NCBI GenBank assembly: GCA_948742005.1
Contig: CAPYQR010000008.1
Location: 1,703 to 14,089, forward strand
Origin: an uncultured bacterium
GTDB taxonomy: Bacteria > Cyanobacteriota > Vampirovibrionia > Gastranaerophilales > Gastranaerophilaceae
DNA length: 12,387 bases
Direction of reading: 5' to 3'
Numbering within the stretch: the first letter of the stretch is position 1; every line of letters begins with the position of its first letter. Shown piece by piece: positions 7,686-12,387 of the stretch. Position numbers and translations under genes: made by a program. The notes below the pieces were generated by a model that searched no databases, had not been told where the DNA came from, and saw nothing but the letters and a program-made list of their open reading frames with translations.

Positions 7686-8050
7686 TTTTTAAAATTAGCA
7701 CTTTCGGGTGCTTTTTTTATGCTCTCTGTCTGTGTTTCAGCAAGTTCGATAGTTGTATTTTTTGCATCAACGCTTAAAAGATTATAAAAGACCTCAAACG
7801 GCTCTATATCTAGCTTTTTGTCTTTATAAGTCAAGTTCGATAGTACACATTTTGCAATCAGACTTTTTTGGGTACTGTTACCTTTTATGAATGCATTGTG
7901 TGAATTCTTGCACCAATTAAGTAATGTTTCTGCATCATCATAAAATTTATTATCAACATTATTTATCTTTTTCAGACATTCATAATAAATTTGTAAAATT
8001 AATAAATATATAATTAATAAAATTTTTAATATTCTATCTTTTTCAATAAT
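7628..8050 (-). pseudogene. C-terminal remnant of a serine recombinase, reading into antisense tRNA-Asp
   Basis: The minus strand is open for 141 codons from just below the stop of the triple-HTH gene to a TAA at 7630-7628 inside the tRNA D-loop, with no ATG in frame. From about 7985 downwards the product contains FYDDAETLLNWC, NSHNAFIKG, KSLIAKCVLSNLTYKDKKL and DIEPFEVFYNLL. This pattern (a helix, F-x-G, K-x2-I, then NL-x2-KD-KL) is how the C-terminal ends of many serine recombinases finish. The last residues, GARTRDLMRDRHAL, are antisense tRNA, a tail common in recombinases of elements inserted at tRNA 3' ends. The N-terminal catalytic and zinc-ribbon parts are absent. The bases at about 7990-8050 are almost pure A/T and probably lie outside the homologous part. 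I infer a decayed integration; the region otherwise holds no gene. Confidence 0.65.
7691..7718 (+). terminator. Intrinsic terminator of the tRNA-Asp transcript
   Basis: The stem AGCACT (7697-7702) pairs with GGTGCT (7707-7712), closed by a T-G wobble over a TTCG loop, flanked by A residues upstream (7691-7694) and a run of seven T residues (7712-7718). It lies 6 bases after the encoded CCA. On the minus strand the same bases code for part of the recombinase-like tail. Confidence 0.85.
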
Positions 8051-8596
8051 TTAATAAGGATATTTGTAGCGAATATAATCAATATTGTATTTATCGATAT
8101 ATTTTGAAATGGTTGATATTGAAACCCCGAAATAATCAGCAAGCTGTTCTTCGGTGAATTTTGGGTTTTGTTTTATTATTGTCTGCAAGTTTTCTTTCGT
8201 TAAATTTATTGGATGATTCTTGCTTTTATTTGTATAAATTTCAATATTATAATTTTTAATTAATTTACCTATTGTTGAAGCGGTTGTTGAATAATGCTGC
8301 GCAATTTTTTCTTGGGTGAATTTGGGATTTTGCCTGATGTATTCCGCCAGGTCGTCTTTTTTAATATTAGAGCTCGGTAAGCCTCTTTTTCTAGGTTTAA
8401 AAGCTTTAATATCGTTTGTTTTGACAAATCTGTCAAGCGCGCTTCTGCTTACTTTAAAATGATTAGCAATTTGCGCAAGACTAAATTTTGGATGCTTTGC
8501 AACATAATCCTCAAATTCATCAATAGGAATTGAAATTGGTTTTCTGCCTTGAAAATTATAATTTAACAAAAAAGAATTAATTTGACTAATTTTCAT
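8051..8596 (-). CDS. Triple helix-turn-helix repeat protein, function unknown
   Basis: A 181-residue protein built from three tandem copies of one HTH module with a period of 54-55 residues: about 25-63, 80-118 and 134-172. Each copy reads roughly (helix)-x-NPKFTxExIAxHFxVSxSTIxKxIKxxNI, with the PKF triad at residues 36-38, 91-93 and 145-147. The modules resemble the HTH of Hin-type recombinases and transposase N-termini, but no catalytic domain is attached. Copies 2 and 3 are closest, which suggests internal duplication. The basic linker KPRKRG follows copy 1. The N-terminus MKISQINSFLLNYNFQGRK is separate from the repeats. The ATG at 8596 has only a weak GAAG upstream. A 9-bp-arm palindrome lies 22 bases upstream of it. 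DNA binding is very likely; target and role are unknown. It may belong to the decayed element next to it. Confidence 0.8.
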   Translation of the reverse strand: MKISQINSFLLNYNFQGRKPISIPIDEFEDYVAKHPKFSLAQIANHFKVSRSALDRFVKTNDIKAFKPRKRGLPSSNIKKDDLAEYIRQNPKFTQEKIAQHYSTTASTIGKLIKNYNIEIYTNKSKNHPINLTKENLQTIIKQNPKFTEEQLADYFGVSISTISKYIDKYNIDYIRYKYPY

Positions 8597-8618
8597 AAAT
8601 ATCTTCTATTCTTAAAAC

Positions 8619-8640
8619 GATTTTTATTTATATAAAAATC
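8619..8640. promoter_or_regulatory. Perfect 9-bp-arm palindrome upstream of the triple-HTH gene, candidate operator
   Basis: GATTTTTAT (8619-8627) and ATAAAAATC (8632-8640) are exact inverted repeats around a 4-base spacer. The right arm and spacer contain TATATA/TATAAA on the minus strand, which could act as the -10 region of the HTH gene, and a TTGACA lies further upstream at 8661-8656 (minus strand), although 21 bases from TATATA is too long for a standard spacer. The position, 22 bases before the ATG of a DNA-binding protein, suggests an autoregulatory site. The arms are AT-rich, so chance is not excluded. Confidence 0.4.
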
Positions 8641-8685
8641 AAAAAAGATATTTTTTGTCAACTTGTCTTCAAAACTTGAAAAAAT

Positions 8686-9522
8686 TTACGATTTAATCTG
8701 ATTAACAATATTTCCCAATAAATCCATTGATTGATTTAAAAGGTCAGAATTATACCAATCTGTAAACGTATCAAATTTTTGCGTTAATTCTTCATCGCTT
8801 ATTTTTGTTCCGATTTCAACTGCAGCGCCGATTGAGGGTTTTACGCTTTTGATTTGAGTGTTGAAAAGAGCAATTTTTTGCGCTTTTTTAAGTTTTGGAA
8901 ACGATTTTAATTCAGAATTTGCAACAAAAATATTTTCAACCGATTCAAGCTCATTCAAAACTGTCAATTTTGTTTTGTTGTTTTCATCACTTGAACAAAT
9001 AAAAACATCGCTTGCTTCTTTTAAATTTTTCAAATCATCCACAGGACAATCAATCAAACAAAGTTTTTTAACCTTTTCAAGAGAAGATAAATCAGCCAGA
9101 GCTGAATTTTGTGCAACAAGAATTCCGACTTCTTTTAATTTTGGTAATGATTTTATCGGCGAATTTTCAAGAGAAATTGAAGCTGCAATTTTTAATTTCG
9201 GGAGTTTTTTCAAACTGTCATTTGCAACCAAAATTCCTACAGATTTTAAATTAGGCATTTGAGTGATTTTATTATCTTTATACATCCTGATTTCCCTTGA
9301 AGCAATCAAAGGGAAAGTTTTTAGAGATGATTTTCTTGTATCAAAAACGCCATCGCAGGCGATTACGTTTTCAATCAGCTCATCTTCATTTATTCCCAAT
9401 TCTTCAAAAGTTTTTTCTTTTGGCTGGGAATAATGAGAAATTGTAATCATACCGTTATTATCAACAAATGTTTTAATTCCGTATTTATTAAATATTTCAA
9501 CTGCCCATTGAGTTTTGTTCAT
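8686..9522 (-). CDS. Leucine-rich-repeat protein with 19-residue repeats, function unknown
   Basis: I place the start at ATG 9522 because GGAG lies about 9 bases upstream; an in-frame TTG at 9549 would add nine residues and has no such site. The 278-residue product has a short globular N-terminus (about 1-65), then roughly eight repeats between 67 and 230 of the form K-x2-x-I-x-V-x-N-S-x-L-K-x-L-P-K-L, mostly 19 residues long, and a helical C-terminus. One repeat is expanded to 25 residues (FICSSDENNKTKL segment). Period and LPKL ending recall the short LPX-type leucine-rich repeats of secreted bacterial effectors, but there is no signal peptide, ligase domain or membrane helix, so it is probably cytoplasmic. 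A protein-protein interaction role is inferred from the fold only. It lies 83 bases after the GH38 gene on the same strand. Confidence 0.8.
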   Translation of the reverse strand: MNKTQWAVEIFNKYGIKTFVDNNGMITISHYSQPKEKTFEELGINEDELIENVIACDGVFDTRKSSLKTFPLIASREIRMYKDNKITQMPNLKSVGILVANDSLKKLPKLKIAASISLENSPIKSLPKLKEVGILVAQNSALADLSSLEKVKKLCLIDCPVDDLKNLKEASDVFICSSDENNKTKLTVLNELESVENIFVANSELKSFPKLKKAQKIALFNTQIKSVKPSIGAAVEIGTKISDEELTQKFDTFTDWYNSDLLNQSMDLLGNIVNQIKS

Positions 9523-9605
9523 AAATGTTCTCCGCTTAAAATCCTTCAACTTTTATTTTAACCTATTTTATTATTCCCGACAATAAAAATTTATATCATA
9601 AAAAA

Positions 9606-11873
9606 TTAATCATATTTAAATATTATTTTTTTATCTTGATTTATGCAATAAAAATAAAAATTTTTTCCTCTTGATAATTCTTCATCAAATTCGATTTCAT
9701 CTATTTTTAAATTTTTGTTAATTTCGCAATCAAATGTTAAATAATTTTCAAAAAATTCATCGAGAAAATTAAAACAATCCTTATAATTTCCAAAAAGAAA
9801 AGCAAACTCCTGTTTTGTTTTAAAAAGACATTGCGAATCAACCGTTTTTAAATCCGGTCCTGCGGGAATAAAACGTGCTTTATTTTTAGGATTTGAAATT
9901 GTTAAAAATGCCCGTAACAGACAAATTCTTAATTCGTTTTTATAAACTTCATATTCACTCAAACCTTTTGTTAATATTGAATTATTTTTAAAATTTACAA
10001 AATTCTGCATTGGATACGAGTTTGTTTTAATTTCAACAGGACGCTGTGCAGGCATAAAATCCTGCATTTTATAATCAAAATCAATTTCGCGCTCAATGAT
10101 TCCATAAGCATCCTGCGCAATTGTTGAAGTTATATTTTCTTGAAGTTTAAAAACAGCCTGAATTTTATGATTTTTCTTTTTATTGTCTATTGTTGAATTA
10201 AATTTCAAAAATTTTGAATAATTATTCAAAACAACATCAACTTGAATATTTTTAAAGTACAATCTTAAGGTGCTTTGAATAAGTCCTTGTTTAATAATTT
10301 TTGTTTTTAACAGTTTTAACTTTTGAATTTCACCCTCAGGTGCAAAATTATAGCTGTCGCCCAAATCTTTAATATCGGTTAATTCAAAGACTGCTTCTTT
10401 ATTTTTTGTTTTTTTATCAATAATTTTTATTTCGCCATCTTTTATTTCTAATTTAATAAAATCATTTTCAATAGATTCAGGGGTGATTTTAACTTTATTC
10501 GCCGGTTTTTTGATTTCTTGAATTGAAAAAGAAAATTTTTTAGTATTTTCAATTTCGACAAGCTGGGTGTAAATATTTGTTATTTGTTCGGTAACGGGGA
10601 TTTTATAAATATCATAATAAATATCATCTTCAAAAGTTCTTTCTTTTGAGATAACTTGTGCGTTTTTAATTTTATATGGTGCTTTGATTTTAACAACATT
10701 TAAATTTTCAGTATTTGAAAGATTAAAAATGCCAATTTTATCTTTTGTTTTACCCTGCAGATTTTTTTCTTTTTTAAAATCAGCGATAATATTTTTCAAA
10801 ACAGAATTGATAATATTTTCACTCTTTTCTTGCCTTGAATCAATCATGCGATGAACAGAATCAATCGAACATCCGCAAATTCCATCATGCGCATGGCATT
10901 TAATTAAAGTTTTATAGGCAAAATCGATATTTTTTTGATAATTATAATTTAAAAAATAATTCAGCACTTCTGCTTTTCTTGAAAGATTATTTTCCAGAAT
11001 TCTGTTTTTTACTTTTTGATAAATCCTTGAACTGTAACACCCTTGAAGAATATAAGTGTCTGAATTATCTAAAAATTCTATGTGTGAAGTTTTTTGAATA
11101 TTTTTAGGAATAATATTTTTAAAATTAACATTTTTAAAATATTCAAAAGGACTTGCAAGAGTTATTTCATAATTTTTTAAATAAGAATTAATCTCACATA
11201 CAACTTTTTTGGAATCTCTTAAAATCCCCAAATGATCAGCACCGATAGGCAAAAGAATGACGTATGAAAATTTTTTGATTTTATTTAAACAATTTTCAAT
11301 ATTTTGAGCTTTTTTTTCAGATGGAATATCAGCAAATAAAAAATCATTAAAATATCCCTGCGCAAGCCAGGTTGTTTTGATATTTTGAAAAATAAAATCG
11401 GAATTATTATTGATTTTTAAAGGATTAACCCCGCGCCAGATGAGAGCTTTATCAATATTTTTTTCACCAAGAGCCAAAAATGCACTTTTTGAAATTCCAA
11501 AAATATCTGCCATATAGCCAATAAAATCTTTTGCATCAAAACTTTTTGAGATTTCTAATCCAAAATCAAGATTTTTAAGCATTGAAGCATAAGAAACAAG
11601 AAAACTATCTGCGCTGACAAAATAAGGCCCTATGAAAAGTTTTTTTTCTTTTATTAATTTTTTAATTAAATCTTTCTTTTCGCTTCGATATTTTAAATAA
11701 TCCAAAAGAGCAGATATTTGACCGTCAAAATAAAAACACGGAGCTTTTTTATTCTCAAGTTCATCTAAAACAATATCAAAAACTTTTAATAATCTTAAAT
11801 TAAAATCTTCCTTATCTCTATACCATTCTCGATCCCAATGCGTATGAAGATAAGCGTAAACCTTTGTTTTCAT
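9606..11873 (-). CDS. Glycoside hydrolase family 38 alpha-mannosidase (MngB-like)
   Basis: A 755-residue GH38 enzyme, which releases alpha-linked mannose (or mannose from mannosylglycerate) by a retaining, zinc-dependent mechanism. N-terminal THWDREWY carries the first two zinc ligands H12 and D14. GYMADIFG (119-126) holds D123, the expected nucleophile and ligand. WRGVNP (146-151), PIGADHLGI (209-217) and CHAHDGICGCSIDSVH (326-341), with H329 as the fourth ligand, complete the active site. The C-terminal half fits the beta-sandwich domains of the family, although it is divergent. No signal peptide is visible, so it is likely cytoplasmic and acts on imported oligosaccharides. Length is slightly short of the E. 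coli mannosylglycerate hydrolase. No transporter or sugar-phosphate gene is adjacent, so the substrate stays open. No Shine-Dalgarno precedes the ATG. Confidence 0.93.
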   Translation of the reverse strand: MKTKVYAYLHTHWDREWYRDKEDFNLRLLKVFDIVLDELENKKAPCFYFDGQISALLDYLKYRSEKKDLIKKLIKEKKLFIGPYFVSADSFLVSYASMLKNLDFGLEISKSFDAKDFIGYMADIFGISKSAFLALGEKNIDKALIWRGVNPLKINNNSDFIFQNIKTTWLAQGYFNDFLFADIPSEKKAQNIENCLNKIKKFSYVILLPIGADHLGILRDSKKVVCEINSYLKNYEITLASPFEYFKNVNFKNIIPKNIQKTSHIEFLDNSDTYILQGCYSSRIYQKVKNRILENNLSRKAEVLNYFLNYNYQKNIDFAYKTLIKCHAHDGICGCSIDSVHRMIDSRQEKSENIINSVLKNIIADFKKEKNLQGKTKDKIGIFNLSNTENLNVVKIKAPYKIKNAQVISKERTFEDDIYYDIYKIPVTEQITNIYTQLVEIENTKKFSFSIQEIKKPANKVKITPESIENDFIKLEIKDGEIKIIDKKTKNKEAVFELTDIKDLGDSYNFAPEGEIQKLKLLKTKIIKQGLIQSTLRLYFKNIQVDVVLNNYSKFLKFNSTIDNKKKNHKIQAVFKLQENITSTIAQDAYGIIEREIDFDYKMQDFMPAQRPVEIKTNSYPMQNFVNFKNNSILTKGLSEYEVYKNELRICLLRAFLTISNPKNKARFIPAGPDLKTVDSQCLFKTKQEFAFLFGNYKDCFNFLDEFFENYLTFDCEINKNLKIDEIEFDEELSRGKNFYFYCINQDKKIIFKYD

Positions 11874-12034
11874 AATATAATAATTTTAATATTTTTTTAA
11901 ATTGTAAAAATACGCCAAATAATTGAATAAATCTCTCTATGTTTAAAATAATCTCATTCAAATAAACGCTGTTTTATCTTTTTACATATAATGGATGAGT
12001 TTTAATTTTTAAAATAATGTATTATAGAATCACA

Positions 12035-12062
12035 AAGCCGATTTTAAAACAAAAAAAGGCTT
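12035..12062 (+). promoter_or_regulatory. Small inverted repeat in the leader of the 84-residue gene
   Basis: AAGCC (12035-12039) and GGCTT (12058-12062) can pair across an A-rich 18-base loop, 34 bases before the ATG at 12097. It is followed by TCTTATCTT rather than a clean T run, so it is a poor terminator. It may be a leader hairpin or chance. The rest of the 223-base spacer 11874-12096 is AT-rich and holds only an isolated TATAAT (11987-11992) without a -35 partner. Confidence 0.2.
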
Positions 12063-12096
12063 CTTATCTTGAATCCCCATAAAATAAGAGTTTATC

Positions 12097-12351
12097 ATGA
12101 GAAAAAACAACAAACAAAGCCTTGAAAAAGCAATTTTTGCCTGCAAACGCAGATTAAAGGAACTTGCACCTTATATTGAGGAAAATGAAGAAAAATCAAA
12201 GGAATATAATAAAATTATTGTCCAAAAAGCAATTTTAGTTGACAATTACAAAAAACTTTGCTACAAACCCTCAATAAAACAAAAGCTTATTGAAATTTTA
12301 CACTCATCAAACAAAAAAGAAAAATTAATCTGTGATTATTTTTTAACTTAA
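12097..12351 (+). CDS. Small lysine-rich helical protein, function unknown
   Basis: I do not recognise this 84-residue protein. It is rich in lysine and glutamate, has no proline in its first 42 residues and reads as one or two long helices (EKAIFACKRRLKELAPYIEE followed by a KSKEYNKIIVQKAILVDNYKKL stretch), suggesting a coiled coil or a small helical bundle. No signal peptide, membrane segment or zinc motif is seen; the two cysteines before the C-terminal end are not paired in a motif. A weak AAGAG lies 7 bases before the ATG. It is divergent from the GH38 gene and nothing else is visible beside it before the window ends. It is longer than chance expectation in such AT-rich DNA, and codon use resembles its neighbours, so it is probably real. 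Confidence 0.55.
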   Translation: MRKNNKQSLEKAIFACKRRLKELAPYIEENEEKSKEYNKIIVQKAILVDNYKKLCYKPSIKQKLIEILHSSNKKEKLICDYFLT

Positions 12352-12387
12352 AGCATAATTCATTTTAGTTCATTCATTTTTCAGCAC

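Noticed and set aside
7504..7701. Minus-strand frame whose product starts MLILKMAGTTGLEPATSC
   Set aside because: It is the antisense of tRNA-Asp and of the rpmA-tRNA spacer; such peptides are a familiar artefact of tRNA genes.
7997..8021. Two copies of AATTAATAAA as iterons or CRISPR-like repeats
   Set aside because: Only two copies in nearly pure A/T sequence; chance is sufficient, and no CRISPR array is present anywhere in the window.
8858..9262. 134-codon plus-strand frame
   Set aside because: It is fully antisense to the repetitive LRR gene, whose lysine- and leucine-rich repeats leave the opposite strand open by composition.
11987..11992. TATAAT as promoter of the 84-residue gene
   Set aside because: No -35-like hexamer is found 16-18 bases upstream and such hexamers are common in DNA this AT-rich.

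Overview
The window is AT-rich (roughly 30% GC by eye) bacterial chromosome with ordinary housekeeping genes, one probable integration scar and several proteins I cannot assign. PdxJ (the deoxyxylulose-phosphate branch of vitamin B6 synthesis) and an L27 without the cleaved N-terminal extension of Firmicutes argue against a low-GC Gram-positive. The low GC, the large zinc-ribbon/cyclase-like/ATPase protein and the style of the small accessory proteins fit an uncultured gut lineage such as Gastranaerophilales (Vampirovibrionia/Melainabacteria). That placement is inference from overall character, not from a marker comparison.

Layout. Positions 1-5922 are a minus-strand cluster, in order of transcription: a 1293-residue protein with three zinc ribbons, a degenerate class III cyclase fold, a P-loop ATPase and a long helical-repeat tail; a PlsC-type lysophospholipid acyltransferase; a ROK-family sugar kinase; and the first 60 codons of a gene leaving the window, possibly mfd. 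The last three genes are packed tightly (3-bp gap, then an 8-bp overlap). Divergently, pdxJ runs on the plus strand (6046-6753). A consensus promoter then drives a structured leader, rplU and rpmA, and a second near-consensus promoter drives tRNA-Asp(GUC), which ends in an intrinsic terminator.

Beyond tRNA-Asp is an accessory region. A start-less open frame on the minus strand (7628-8050) encodes what looks like the C-terminal end of a serine recombinase and reads into the antisense of the tRNA, as expected where an element integrated at the tRNA 3' end and later decayed. It lies directly after, and in the same frame as, a 181-residue protein made of three tandem helix-turn-helix repeats, whose own upstream region holds a 9-bp-arm palindrome. 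Then come a 278-residue protein with about eight 19-residue leucine-rich repeats and a GH38 alpha-mannosidase, all on the minus strand. The right end holds a small lysine-rich helical protein of unknown function on the plus strand.

Likely cooperation: the acyltransferase contributes to phospholipid synthesis, the ROK kinase and GH38 enzyme to sugar and glycan use, and rplU-rpmA-tRNA to translation. The large ATPase protein looks like a regulatory or scaffolding switch. The triple-HTH and LRR proteins are the least explained pieces, and the recombinase scar shows that the region has hosted mobile DNA.
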